Below, one piece after another: positions 1 through 12,800 of a stretch of DNA of 64,000 bases (its first letter is position 1; the number at the start of each line of letters is the position of its first letter). A model generated the notes under the pieces. That model made no database searches. It was not told the DNA's origin and saw only the letters and a program-made list of their open reading frames with translations. Origin of the DNA: Rutstroemia sp. NJR-2017a BVV2 (lineage: Eukaryota > Ascomycota > Leotiomycetes > Helotiales > Rutstroemiaceae); NCBI GenBank assembly GCA_002946415.1, contig NJPS01000006.1:558001-622000 (forward strand). Direction: 5' to 3'. A program made the translations under genes and the position numbers.

Positions 1-1105
1 ATCTCGTCGATTGCTGGAGCATGCGATCCTTTCACACCATCTCAATAGCTTATTCGCATCAAGGCGCTGTAAAATTTACTGCACCAATCTTTCATCATAC
101 GTCGCACTGACAATCCTCGGTCCTAAGGAAGCCAGCGAATATCTCATCCTACATGGACATGTTATTGACGACGCTCTCATTTCTCACGGCTTTCAATCTG
201 GTATATATTTCGATCACGTTCTCTCAGTTTCCTGGTCCTGATGGCCAGATCTTAATTCTCACAATAAGGTACTAAAAACCACAGCAGATCAAGCAGAACT
301 ATCGAAATGGACACACCGCCGATGGACACCAGCCGAATCAAACATAATCAGATTAATCAAACTGGGGGAGGAGCTAAAGAAAGATATGAACCAACCCAAC
401 AGTAGCAGATTTGCTCTCTGGAGGAAGTAAGTTAATAAAGTTGCTTTGAATTCTGCTCTCTTGCCTATGCAGTGCATACAAATCACATTATCTCCACTCC
501 GCCTTTCATTTTTCCCAACCTCCCGTCTTCCATCTCCATACCTTGCCCCTCCCCATCACATCCTCCTTCCTTTTCTATCTCAACTTCTTCCTCAATCTCT
601 TCCTAAAATTCTTACCTCATTACCTCGTTATACAATCTCATCCTCCCTAGTTCTTCGCGCCTTACTCCTCCCCACGCCGCCCTCATTCCATTTCCCCCAA
701 CATTCACCTCACTCCACGCCGCCCTTCCACAATCCCCAAAGATTCTGCTTACTCTTTCAACCTCCTTTGACCTTCCTACTTCCGATTTCTCTTTTACTCT
801 CCCAAACCCAGTTTACTATCACCCTCCCACCCTGCGCTTTTACTTTCCTCTTTCATCTCATGCAATTTCATACCAATCTACTCTCTCCACTCACTAATAT
901 ACACCCCCTCAATATCACTTTCTACCCCACCGCTCTTCCACCACCGCTCCAACCTTCCCTGTTTCTATCTCCCATCACATCAACCCACTTCCCACAATCG
1001 CCTTCCCATATACCCCCAGACGACCAACCAAGCAAAAGGATCTTCCATCAGATAAAATAGCACAACTACTCTCCCGCCTCTCATCTATTCACCTACCTAC
1101 CTACC
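1..1105. other. Pyrimidine-rich stretch without a clear gene
   Basis: Positions 480-1080 are strongly C/T-rich on the plus strand. They give a long open frame (446-1060) whose product is only Pro, Leu, Ser, Phe and Thr in low-complexity runs, so I do not call it a gene. Nothing in the first 450 bases has a recognisable domain or splice pattern. Such tracts are common in fungal promoters and leaders; which transcript this one serves cannot be told from the window. Confidence 0.5.
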
Positions 1106-1350
1106 CACGCGGTGGAGTTTAGTCTCTGCACACCAACAACAAAATCCGATTTGAGAGCCCTTTTATCTTTATTTTTCAAATATACCTCAACGAGTCTCAA
1201 AATACTTAAAAATATCTCTTAAAGTACTTTCTAAGTAGCTTAATAAATATAAGTTAACAGAATCTTAATATCTCAATTTATTGATTTTTAAGAAAGTAAA
1301 GAGTTCCGATATAAGAATTTGGGTGTGCAGAGACTAAACTCCACCGTGTG
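1106..1350. mobile_element. Small inverted-repeat element (MITE-like), 245 bp
   Basis: Two terminal inverted repeats of 29 bp with one mismatch face each other: 1106-1134, containing GGTGGAGTTTAGTCTCTGCA, and 1322-1350. The interior is AT-rich with no reading frame. The pentamer CTACC flanks both ends directly (1101-1105 and 1351-1355) and may be a target-site duplication. The left flank is itself a CTAC tandem run, so the duplication is weak evidence. A TA dinucleotide near both ends is a second possibility but sits asymmetrically. The superfamily is not assigned. Confidence 0.7.
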
Positions 1351-2742
1351 CTACCCCAATCCCATAATTCAGAACCCATCACCCTAATCCCAGCACACAA
1401 ATCTCCACCATCCTATCTCAGCTAATCCATCTGGTCCATAACATCCGCAAATCACTCAAACATCAAACACACACACAAACCTTTCAAGCAGTCACCGAGC
1501 GACTCGAATCTCACTTTTCGGTTCAAGCACATACTATTTAACAGAGGGCATATATGTATGAAAGTAGGGTATATTCCTCGAATTTTCTAATTCCTAATCC
1601 TGCATGCATCCATCTTCCCTCTCCCATCCCTCTATCCATATACCTCTCCAGTAAAGCAACAAAATCTCCTAGGAGGCAGCCCCAGCCCGGTTGGATATAA
1701 AGCACTATTCTAATCCCTCCATCCCATTCCCATTCCCATCCCCATTTCCAAGTCAAGTCCATTCCTCTAGCCTCATCCACCGCCGAAGAAGAAGTAGAAC
1801 AAGAAGCCAATGGAAGAACTTTTTCTCTAAACCTCCAGCCCAACTCAGCCCAACCAAATCTACACCAAGTAGCCTTCCTCCTTCCCGATTTCCCATTCCC
1901 AGTTCAAATTCGCGTCCGCAACTTCCAATCAAATACTCTGGGCATCTTTCTTCCTCCTATCCTTCCACGGTAAGCAAGCAAGTAGCAAGAAATACCACTT
2001 AAGAAATAAAGTAAAAAAAACGCCGACCAAGCCAACCAAAGATCCCAAGCCCAGAGCATTTATTTTCCTCCAACCAATCCTCGCGATCCAGACCAACAGA
2101 AATAAAAACCCAGTGCCGAGTCTAATACGGAAAGCAACAAAAACCCGAAAGAAAAAAAAGAAGCCAATAGCCAATAACAAACCAGCACTTGGTATGTATG
2201 CAACAGGCCACGATCGATCGAATAAGGGGTAGGGTAACAAGAAGCGAAAGTAACCCCATCGAATCCAAACCCCGCACTCACTCCTCACAATTCCAATCCC
2301 AATTCTATAACCGAGGAACGGACAAAGAAGGTGGGGGTTGACGCACAATCGACCCGACCATAGGGGAATAAATGTCCGTCGATGTCGATGTCGATGGCGC
2401 AAGCAAAACGTCGATGTACAAAGTAAAAAAAAATAAAGGATCAAAGTTTATGCATGCACGCTGACGTGTAACGGGTGGGAGGGTAGAAAAAGTGTATTTG
2501 GAGAGGGAGCATCCATGTTGAAAGAATTCATGGAAGGTGTGGGGGTGGCTGCGGTATTTTGCTATTTTGCAAATCTGCGGGGTATTTCATGCAATCGACG
2601 CTCGCAGCGCGGGAAAAGCGGATCGTGGTGTGAAAACGTGATCGGTGTTATCGCCGATCATGGCTGCGATGAGTATAGTCGCCGTGCCGTTGAGAGAGAG
2701 GAGAGGGGCTGGTGTTTATTGTTCTTGAAAATCAATCCTGCT
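1351..2742. other. Intergenic, no gene seen
   Basis: This stretch is low-complexity C/T- and A-rich DNA, including short CCCATT repeats around 1721-1745. Open frames here overlap each other on both strands and show no domain or codon pattern. It may carry the 3' UTR of the minus-strand gene that ends at 2743. Confidence 0.4.
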
Positions 2743-4008
2743 TTAGACTCGTGCAGCGGGAGAGCTTTGCCCTTCTCGTCTTCGTCGCTCTTCCTCGGCG
2801 CGGATCATCCTTTCGACGGCTTCTTGTTCGCGGGCTCCATCGCCTATGAGATTGCCTCGGTTTCCTCGTTGCCCGGCAATGAGGTATCCTGCGCTTTCTT
2901 CCAGCTCGAAGGGTGTGATTGGCCCGGGACTGCCTAGGGGGAGTAGTCTGGGACTGATTGGTTTCGTGCCTGATGCTGATGGTACCCCCGGTGAGGAGTT
3001 TCCTGACGCTAGGCGGGCCTGCTCAATCATATCTCGTTGATACTTTTGTAGTTTGCGCTTGATGTCTGAAGTCCGTCGCTGGTGGTGTGGGTTCGTGGGC
3101 TTTTGGCGTTGGCTCTTGGGAGGTAGTTGTAGGCTAGCGTTTAACATCGCAGCTGGGTTTGGAGATGTAGGTGATGGCTTGTAGTTTGATGGGTAGTATT
3201 TCCCCTTGGGAATAATTAGAGTCTCGGGCATCGCAAATGGGGAGGTGATGATGGAAGCTGGTCCGTGGACACTGGTATCAGAGGAGGGTGAATCAATAGG
3301 TGAGAAGGGAGAAGACATTGTGACGGTTTGTTCGACGGGTATCTTTTGAGAAAGTATTTTGCTCGAGGGGATGAGCGGTTTATTAACGATCTGTAGGCTT
3401 TCTTCGTGATCCGGGAAGTAGCCTCTAAAAGGTAGTTCGTCAGAATATCAATGCGCGAAAAAAGATTCCTAGCATGGCCCCTGGCCAGCCATCGACGAAG
3501 AGAGAGAACGTTTATGCTTACCCTCGTAATTCTCCACGACCAGTCAACGGTGTGTATGTCCGACCTCTTGCAGGTTTATCTATCGTGATCGCAATTGGAG
3601 CACTTTTCTTTCTGCCTGGTATATCAAATGGAAGAGCAAGTGTTGATGTACCGGAACTATCATCTATATACCCCAGTTACGAGTCAGCATCGGGTCTAGT
3701 TTGGCTGCGTATGTGGCGGCGGGGTAAGCTCGTGGGTAGACGGCAAAGGCTTGCATAAAGCGTAACATACCAGTCGTATCACAACATGGAGAAGCGACGC
3801 TAGAACTTCTACTGGAACTTCTGCTGTGCTTAATGTTTTCTTTGCCTTTGGGATTTATCGTGAGCGCTTTTAACGTTGCGATAAGAGCGTCTTCGTCGGA
3901 GGACGTGGGAGAGGCACGAGCATTTGAGTGTCGCCTGTGCGGAGAAGTAGTGGCAGTACCGTTTGCACGGTGGTAGGGAGAGGTCTTGTAGGAACGATGG
4001 CTGGCCAT
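2743..4008 (-). CDS. Conserved-looking fungal protein of unknown function, three exons
   Basis: I splice this as 4008..3771, 3663..3522 and 3424..2743, giving 353 aa. Intron 1 (107 nt) starts GTATGT and ends TATATAG. Intron 2 (97 nt) starts GTAAGC, has a CTGAC branch site and ends TTTTAG. Both junctions keep phase, and exon 3 stays open for about 35 codons upstream of its first internal Met, which supports the splicing. The product is rich in Ser, Pro, Arg and Lys and looks mostly disordered. It has a basic Ser/Arg tract near residues 60-75 and a charged helix (RAEEERRRREG) at the C-terminus. The short ELRGGYFPDHEES segment is the best candidate for a conserved core. I recognise no domain. 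A nuclear or regulatory role would be a guess. Confidence 0.65.
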
Positions 4009-4177
4009 CTTTTTTTTCTCTTGTCGATGTACTTGAGTGAATAGTGAGGAGGATAGACAAGTGGCCGGCGGGTAACGAGCTAAGTTTCAATAAATCATTC
4101 ACACAGAAATGTTTCGCAAAAGGTGAGAAATCAGAAACCGGGGCACTGCAAGTTTACCCCAGTGCGGACAATTTTGA

Positions 4178-4225
4178 GACCCAAGACCCAAGACCCAAGA
4201 CCCAAGACTCAAGACTCAAGACTTA
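4178..4225. repeat. Seven-base tandem repeat (CCCAAGA / CTCAAGA)
   Basis: About four CCCAAGA units are followed by two CTCAAGA units, with a degenerate tail. A simple minisatellite just upstream of the gene at 2743-4008. No function is implied. Confidence 0.85.
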
Positions 4226-4733
4226 AGATCCAAAACCCACACCCACTTGTCTTCGCGCCACTTTAGCAGGTAAAAGCCGTGGGTTGTTCGGAAATAGTCG
4301 CAATGGTTTCGCACAAGATCAGGTCGTCTGTTTGTGGTGTACGGATCTGGGTGACTGGCTGATAAAGGGAACGAATCGTGTTGCTTGCTTGTGGACCATC
4401 TAAATGTGCTTCGTAAGTCGTTCGTACTTCTCTAGGGCGAAGGCTGTCAAGTGATAAGGCAGGTGATATTGTGTTTCTTGGGTTTCTGGGTTCTTGGGGA
4501 TTTTCGGATCTTTCTTGGGTTCAGATATCTGTAAGTCGACTCTGCATGTCTCTCCTGAAACGGTGTAGCGTACATACCTAAAGCTCGTAAAGCGTCTCCT
4601 CTTCTGCCTCGTCGCCCTCTCCTGTTCTGTATGAAGGGTTTAGCTTTCTGCGCTGGGCTGGTGGCTGGTTATAGCTTCTGCGTCTACCTTGTAGCGTGCA
4701 CACGGTTAAGGTTCCGCGGGCCCAGCTTCAGAT

Positions 4734-4806
4734 CCCACTCCCACTCCCACTCCCACTCTGACTCTCACTGCCAGCTCGCAGCTCGTAGCTCGCAGCTCGC
4801 AGCTCC
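4734..4806. repeat. CCCACT hexamer run followed by GCAGCTC heptamer run
   Basis: Four CCCACT units (about 4734-4757) are followed by four imperfect GCAGCTC/GTAGCTC units (about 4772-4805). Both are short simple repeats with no gene around them. Confidence 0.8.
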
Positions 4807-7800
4807 CAATCAAAGCTTCAATTATCTAATCAGTTGCGATCGGATGTGGTGCCGAAGTGTGTGTTGATTGGCCGCGTGCTATCTCTCTTTCCTGCTCGCG
4901 CTTTGCTTCCCTGTTTGTCATTCGCTTGGCTCTCAGAGTCTTTGATTTTAGAGGATGAGGATGGGCGACAGTGTAGGGAAACAGAAACACATGTGAGTCA
5001 ATGTCCGATAACTTATGATATGATCAGATCCGACCACAGATCATCGTCAATAATTGACAATTAATTAATAATTAATAATCCCCCTAAGAAACTCAGCTCC
5101 ACACAATCGATGGAAATGGAAGGCACAGAAAAGAGAAATTTAATATCGCGAGAGCCTTATGGAGCTCAGTTCACTTTTATCGTCCTTTTTCCTTCCTTTC
5201 TTTTTCGCTGCTCCACGATATATGGGGTCCCGGTAAAGTGGAAGTGGAGCCGTGCAAGTCAAAAAAGTGAGGTGATGGATGATGTCAGTGCACATACAAA
5301 GCACTCGTCAAATGTCACCGCTCCTAAGGTCCAAGGTCCAAGGTCTGAGTAAGGCAAGGGAACTAGGGGGTTTTCTCAGAGGATGTGGCGATGCACCAAA
5401 GGTGTGTAACACCATGCAGCGCGGCCAACCTAAAACTTCCGGTCTGCTCATCTCACGACACACAAAATCAACGACAGGGTCCTCCGTCGCTACCACTCCC
5501 TACCAGGAGCTAACTCCGCTGGTAAATGTGTGCAAGTACTTCGTATGTACGGAGTAGCACACACTCACAGAGAACTACTTGTGGGAATGGCTACCCACCC
5601 TCTGTCGACTCCCTCCATTTCCCGCCGTCCCTCGGATCTCCTACCCTACGCGGTCGCATGAATAATGCACACCATTCTACATTTCTGCTATGAACGCTCG
5701 CTGTAGGTACAAGTAAACACCAAGCATCCTTTTCAAGGATAGCCTCAAACGCTTCCACTGACCCAGTCCGACCTCCATCCTCCGACCCAACAAGCGCACC
5801 CATGGCCGCGGCTGTGTGTCGTTTGTCTGCTCTGCTAGGTTAGTCCCCAGCGGAGAAAAGCCAACACAGAACCCGACATCGACTCACTGAGGTCATCCTG
5901 TGGGTTCGCGGAAGGAAATTTTTCTTTCCATTCCACAACTTTATTCTATTTAGGTAGACATTTGGCCTTGCGCGACCTGCTGCCCTCCCCGTCTACTCAT
6001 TCATGAATATGGAAGATATCTCGGCTGTGCAATCAATCTTCGGTGATGCAAAGTGTCTCCTGCGTTGCTGTATGTATGTACATGTCAGGTCGCAAGCAGC
6101 CCAGCGCGGCCATTTGGTACCGTTGCATGCTCATCTCGCACTACCGTAAACTTCCGGATGTCTTGGGTAAGGCAATACTCCACAATATCCTTCGATGACG
6201 ATTTTTTCCTTATCTGTGTAATCCAACGCGAGGTGTGCAACCGCCACCTTCACGCAGCACAATAAAGGGCTCCTGTCATATTCGTTTGCTTTTGCACGCT
6301 CAGCCAATCTCTTTCTCCTTTTGCGGTGGATGCTTCAAGATCATCGCCGTTCTTATCTCGGCCCGCAACGCGTAGTTTGCTGATCGGCGTGTTTGGGTTC
6401 TGTTTGGGCGCGCTGTCTGACCCCACGGTATGCTTTCTTCGTGCAATTTCTGGAAAGGCTGCAGTAGATCTTTATGACCGATCCATTCAGTGTAGCCTTG
6501 TCAAATGAAAACGATAGGGACTGCATATATTGCTTGTCTCATGTCTCACAGTAGCTGCATTTGGACACTGCGCCAGGAAAACTTCCTCCCACGTCATCGA
6601 AAGCTCCAAACCATTCAAAAGCCCAGCGTATGCATACGCAACGATTTGTTTTCATGCCCTTGTTTGCAAACTTCTGGTTAAGCATGCTGCAGCTCTAAGC
6701 ACTACAGGAGCTGTTTCCGTGTTTCTCAACCATTGGATACAGTCACGAGCACTTCAAGCACTGATGGCGAAGTTCTAAGCTTCCTACCTAAGGCTCTATC
6801 AAAACACCGGTGACGATAGCTACATTACTCGTGGTTGGCGCTCACTGACCGTTGTCACCAGAAACAACTTGCGAGACGGTGACGATGAGGCGGTTCAAGG
6901 GTATTCTTTCACCGAAAAAAAACAGTTTTTTCGAGGCGCCTTTGCTGTGCTCCACATGAGATGGAGAATTGTTTCACCCAACCTTTGCGGGGTTGAGCGG
7001 ACCTTTTGCTATTCGAGCAACTTGTACTATGATAGCCGCTCCCATTGCCCATTTATGTGATGGCGGCATCAACTATCTACTCTACGTGTCGACCAGCAAA
7101 ATTGTTGTCATCATATCGTCCCACGAAGCACACTTTGCTTGCTTCTTTCCACACCACCGCTTGCCGATATGTTCTCATATATGCGAGGCGCGTCTTCGAA
7201 CTGAACTCTTCTCGCATTCTTCTAAACTACGTGTCTCACATGTAGAAATCGATTGCGGCGCATGATGGAAGTCGCGCTCGAACGCCGGGTAAGCAAGTGC
7301 TTGAGCAATTCAGCACGCTCACGAAATATCCAGGGCAGTGGAGTAACCGATTATCAGCAAATTTGAGCCCGGAAAGATCAAGGTCTGATGAGAAGAAACA
7401 TCGGGTCAATTATCCATCGACAGTAAGGATTTCGAAGAGAGAGGTCGCTTCACTCTTATGAATGCGGTTTGCGTTGTTGAATGTCAAGAATGACTTACTT
7501 TTGACTGGAGTTTTGCACTCTGCGAAATTCTGCATCGAAATCGAAGGAAGGCGTCGCGTGCGCCTGATAATATGGTGATAGGTAGTTGACACTTTCACAA
7601 TCACAATGGTAGGTAACTTTGCTCAGCACCATGACATTAAAGTAAACCGAGAGTAAACACTTTCAAAGCTACAACACCTTCACATATCAAATAGATGTAG
7701 AGGACCACAATAAATACCCATACTTCCCACCCTCAACTGTCTTCTTGTGAAGACTTAGAGAAAAAGCTTCATGCTTTTAACTTTCCCATCCAACCATTGC

Positions 7801-8514
7801 TGCATCCAGGGACCTCACAACCAAAACACATCACTTAGTACCGGGCATACCCGCCCTCATCCAACCAATCACATTTCCCCACCCCATTTCCCACCACCAA
7901 CACCAAAACCCTCCACCCACTTTCCAACACTCCCCTTTCGTCATCGACCACACCCCTTCCAAACCCAGTTTCGACCCCGACTTTGTCCAACAAATCCATT
8001 GGATTACAATGGTGGCTGTTGAGATTGCAGTTGGACAGACAGGTCGTCTGTGGTCTCTCTGCCTTGAAACTATTGATTTGAGAGACCGGAATGAGAAAAG
8101 AAAGGTGAGGTTGTGCTCTAATAATATAAAGTGAATCGTGACGGCCGCGAATTTTTTTTTGTCTGTTGGTTTGTTATGATTCATATTCTCTGAACCAGAC
8201 AGAGGTAAGATTTACGATTTACGCGCGACGATAGACACGCTCGATGTAGTAGGGAGAGGCGATTGAGGAAAGAAAGGAAGTGTTAGTGTTGAGATAATTC
8301 AATTTCGCAAAGAGATACAGAACGAGCAAGCAACGATATCGAGCAGAGCAGAGAAAGCCCTTGAAGAATACACCAACCGCACAAAACAGCACAGCGAGCG
8401 CAACATCACAGTACATCACATCACCCAGCGACGCGCAGCCAACTCGCCAACACGAGAACATAAAGAACAAGGAACTAGGAACGCAGGCGAGAAGCAAAGA
8501 AAACCACAGCAGCC

Positions 8515-9109
8515 ATGGAACTGCTCGGTTTTGGCATCGGGCGCATCTCGCACACGGTTTGGAGATTCTTCCAGTTCGTGTTGGCTATCACGGTTTGCGG
8601 GTTGTATGGCACGGATCTGCATAAAGCAGATCGCGAGAATAAATATAGTGATGGGAAATGGGTAAGTCGTGTGCTTTCTCACCTCTTTATATTCCCTCAC
8701 CCCTCACCCTCACCCCTCACTCCATCTCCCTCCCTCCCCCCATCCCAAACCCCTCACTAACCCCCGTCCCCCCTAGGTCTACGCCGTCGTTACCGGCTCC
8801 TTCTCCGCCGTCACCGCGCTTCTCCACCTCATCCCTCTCTTCAACCTCATCCCGATGCTCTTCCTCTGGGACACGATTCTCTTCATCCTGTGGATCGCAG
8901 TCTTTGGTACCTTCGGAAAACTATACATCGGAGAAGACCCCGAGGGGAACAGCGGCGTGCAGAGGATGGTGAATTCGGTGTGGGTGGATTTGGTGAATGC
9001 GCTGTTGTGGTTGGGGAGCGCGGTGGGGATGGTGTGGTTTTGGAGTCGGGAGAAGAGGACCCGCTGGACGGGGAGGGCGATGGGGAGGAGTGGGAGTCCG
9101 GGGGTTTGA
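8515..9109 (+). CDS. MARVEL-domain-like four-helix membrane protein
   Basis: The exons are 8515..8661 and 8777..9109, giving 159 aa. The intron starts GTAAGT and ends CCCCTAG, and its body is almost pure pyrimidine. The protein begins MELLGFGIGRISHTVWRFFQF and has hydrophobic segments near residues 14-32, 50-72, 76-96 and 118-136, with small charged loops between. The length and the spacing of the helices fit the small fungal MARVEL-type proteins, which sit in the plasma membrane or vesicles and are linked to membrane apposition and trafficking. The C-terminus is short and basic. The family call rests on topology and general resemblance, not on a diagnostic motif. Confidence 0.75.
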
Positions 9110-9889
9110 GGAGTGGGATTATTTCTGGAAAGGGGGGGTTTGAGGAGAGGATTTATGGGATGGAGGGAGGGTGTGACGGGATGAGTTTTGAGCGGGAAGG
9201 GGGAGGATGGATGTTTGAGGGATTTTGTACATGGTGCACATGCTATTCTTGAGGATATACCCCAATAAGTATTAATAGGTTCTATACCACTGGCATTATC
9301 AAATTCTCGCTGGGATGCAACTAGTATTTGCCACTGAGCAACCGGAACGTAGTACATTCCAGTATTTTGAACTTCCTAATACGGGAACTGTGAAGTCACG
9401 AAACCGTGGTATCAATCTACTTAAGGAATATAATGAGACTTGGCGAAGTTTATTTGATTTCTGCCCCTAGATAGGGTTTGTTTCTTGTAAGACTTACTAA
9501 TTTGTTCTTAGCAAGTATATATATCTATGTGGTTATATTGTACAAGTGGCTCGCCTCCATGGTTATAACAATACATATCCAGAAGCTGATATATAAACAC
9601 TATCCCCTTTTCTATATACGCAAGTAAGTATCACACCCTCCCACGTGCCTCCCTACCAGCCAACCATACACAACACCAATCCCACACCACCTCTTACCCC
9701 AGGAGCATATAAACCGCACAAACTCCCAAGGCACAGCTCAAGCGCTTAACTGGCAAAAAGCGGGAGAGCTTGCGACGGAGCTCTTGGACAAGATATTGCC
9801 CGACGACATCATACTTGCCACTCCCCGGTACGTCGGCCACCAAACATCCAACCACAATTCCGCAACTCCCATTTAAAAACCCCCAACCC
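9110..9889. other. Intergenic between convergent genes
   Basis: The first 150 bases after 9109 are G-rich on the plus strand. The rest is AT-rich with no coding signal. It should contain the 3' ends of the MARVEL-like gene and of the SNF2 gene, which converge here. Confidence 0.5.
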
Positions 9890-12800
9890 TCACTCGAGCA
9901 CAGATCTCAAGTACTGCAAAAAATAAATGTTAGATATATATTCAGCGGAGTTGTCCTGGGGAGTAAAGTATGTGAATCGTACCTGCAATGTTCCTATATC
10001 GATTCCCGTCTCGGATAAGGGGTTGCGGGAAAGCGTTACTTGTGCGAGTGTCTTTTTGCGTTTTTGGAGGGTGATGATTTGCTGGGGGTTTTTTAGTGGG
10101 TTGAGATGGGTAGGGGGAGGTGTTTGGGTGTTTGGGAGGTGTTTGGTGGAGATGGGATTTGGTGGAGATGGGAGATGGGAGGTGGAGGGGGGAGTGAGGG
10201 GGGGGAGGGAGGAAGGAAGTGAAGTGCACATCACTAACTAGGCGAAGCAGAGATGAAGTGAAATAGATAAAAATGAAACAATATCATAAAAAGCATGTTG
10301 GTGCGAAGTAGAGATAGAAGAAAGAAATTACAAAGTTCAAAAACTCGTGTAAAAGGGGCTCACCTCTTCAAACGAATCCCGCATCAAGTATCTAATCGTC
10401 GTAACCTCGCGCTCCTGGCCAACTCGGTGCACTCTACAGAGAGCTTGTTCCTCAATCATTGGATTCCAATGCGGTTCGAGAAGATAGACTCGTGAACCGG
10501 CTGTGAGATCGAGACTATATATGGTTACAAATCAGCGATAGATAGGGACGATGCTATCCATAAAAACAACTCACCCCGCACCACCACAAGTGATGGAAAC
10601 AAGAATGACGCGAACGGAATCGTTGTGCTGGAATGCTTGCAGAGCCTCGCTTCTTTTGGGGAGAGATGTCTTCCCGTCGATTCGCGTGTGTGTGATACCT
10701 ACGTGGTTTAGCATTAATTGGATGAGATCAAGGGTGTTGGTCCAGTAGGAGAATACGACGCTGGGAAGACGTTAGTTGTTTGGATAGGTAATACAGTAGG
10801 AGAGTTGCATGCGGACCTTTTCTCTGTGGTGTTGTGCTTGGAAAGATCAGCTACGAGAGCCTTGATTTTTGTAGACATAGAGTCGATGGTGAATGCTGTG
10901 TCGTAGTCTTCTGCAGGTGTAGTAGGTGTTGCGGGCGTTGCAGGCGCCAAACTCTTGCCACTGTCTGGTATGTCCAGATAATCCCTGGGTGATTGCCCAA
11001 TCCTGTTATCGCTGGTTTGAGAAATGCATAGCTCGCAGATCATTTGGTCGCCAGCGGTCGCTTGGCGTTGGGTCTCAAAACCAGACGACACTGAGCCCTC
11101 GAGAATAGCCTCTAACAAGTTTGCACCGCAATTCAAGCAAGATGCAGCACCATCCAGAATGTTGCCATAAAAAGAAGCATCGTTTGGAGACCGACCTCCT
11201 TGTAAATTTGGAGTTCGAGATGTTGGGTTTGTAACTGTAGATTGAGCGAGAAGACCATGGTTGCAAATCAAACGGAGAATGTTAAGCAGTCTTAGAGCAT
11301 TGAAAGTTTTTCCACTTTGATTTCCCGAAGAGACAGCTTCCTCTAGTAACATTCTGGGTTGGATCTTTGCATCCTCATATTTCTCTCGTTCCGCTAGCGT
11401 GAAGTTAAGATGGTGAATTTCGTCGACTCGAGGCGGAAGCTGAATCACAGCTTTGGTACGACTGATTGTGATAGCTCTAACCAGAGTTTTGAGTCTCAGA
11501 AAACCTTGGGCATCTGCACCGTCGCGGTTCTGCCAAGGTTTGAAGATTTCTTCTTCGAAAGTCTTCTCGTCGGAATAAGGATAAACTTGTAGGAATTTGA
11601 CAATGCTGGCAAAGTCCGCGAGCTTGTTTTGGATAGGAGTCCCCGTGATCGCCCATCGCCTTTTTGCACGGAGAGCGTAACACGCTTGGGATAGTTGGCT
11701 TTGTGGGTTTTGGATGATATGAGCTGGGCAAGTTAGTAGTGATTGAGGAAGTTCAAGAGGACAATTGACCTTCATCCAGAATCACACGATGCCAGGTCGA
11801 CGAAAATATAGATTTTTCGTTTCCCGGCTGTCCGTCGAGTTTCCTCCAGATCGCAGAGACCGTGTGGTATGTTGTGATGACAACATCGTATTGCCCCAGG
11901 GACTCGATGTCTTTCCTATTTTGACCATGGTAAATGCAACATTTTAATTTGCCCGGGTGAAGATGCCTAAGTAGATTCAGCACAATAGAACATTAATTAC
12001 CGTTTAAGATGCACTGCTAAAGTATCAAGAAACTCACAAATGGAATTGCTTCTCCCAAGCTTGTATTACTGTTCTTACGTTAGTCAGATAACAGCAGTTG
12101 TGAGTTTCATACGTACATGCCGGCGGCACTATGAGTAAAGTGGTCTTTATGACGGTGGGTGGCATAGAGTCGAGAAGGGAAGAGCTAGGTAGATGCTCCT
12201 GGTTGGCTGCGATTAAGCATATCATGCTGAGGGTCTTGCCTAGACCCATGTCATCCGCTAGCAGACCTCCTCGGAACTCTGGGGGTGGTTCGTCTGTGCT
12301 GTATCCACCGACATTATTCGTATAACTTTGAGGCGTGTTAGTCAATGAGCTTTGAAGGGGGTTTTCGAGTATTAACCTGAAGCGCCCCAAGGAATCTTTA
12401 TGTCGGCTCCATATATCACTAGTACCATTCTCCAGACCCCAGCCTTTCTCCCGGCGCATCAGAAAAGTCAACGCCTGTTTTTGATGCCTGTGATATCTAT
12501 TAGTCACTGGTAAGCCTGACATTTAGGGGGGGACTTACTGAAATAAAGCAGTTTTCACGATGTCAGGTGGCTCGGTCTCAGGCAACGGGATGTCATCCTC
12601 CATCAATTGTGCAAGCAAATCTGGTCCAGCTTCTAGTCGCTCGATCTCTAGATTTCCAAGTGCCGAATCAAATGAATCAGTCATCACAATCTCGCATGAA
12701 ATTGGTTGGATGACATGAGGATTCCGGTACGGGACGCGCCGCTCGCACCCAAGTGGATCTTGGAGATACATTTTGTGCTTCGATAAGTATTCTCCTACCT

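Larger units (their letters stand above)
4009..8514. other. Long gene-poor stretch
   Basis: Over 4.5 kb I find no open frame with a recognisable domain and no convincing chain of exons on either strand. Short frames exist (about 60-117 codons) but conflict with each other. A run around 7420-7604 on the minus strand contains a GTAAGT after a short open frame and could be a fragment of a gene, but no partner exon was found. The last 700 bases before 8515 are AC-rich and A-rich and probably hold the promoter and 5' leader of the MARVEL-like gene. Confidence 0.45.

Noticed and set aside
446..1060. 204-codon open frame
   Set aside because: The product is low-complexity Pro/Leu/Ser/Phe from a C/T-rich tract. 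It has no domain, and stops are simply avoided by composition.
3423..3770. Single 348-nt intron in the 2743-4008 gene
   Set aside because: A middle exon (3663-3522) with proper acceptor and donor keeps phase on both sides and gives two introns of normal size.
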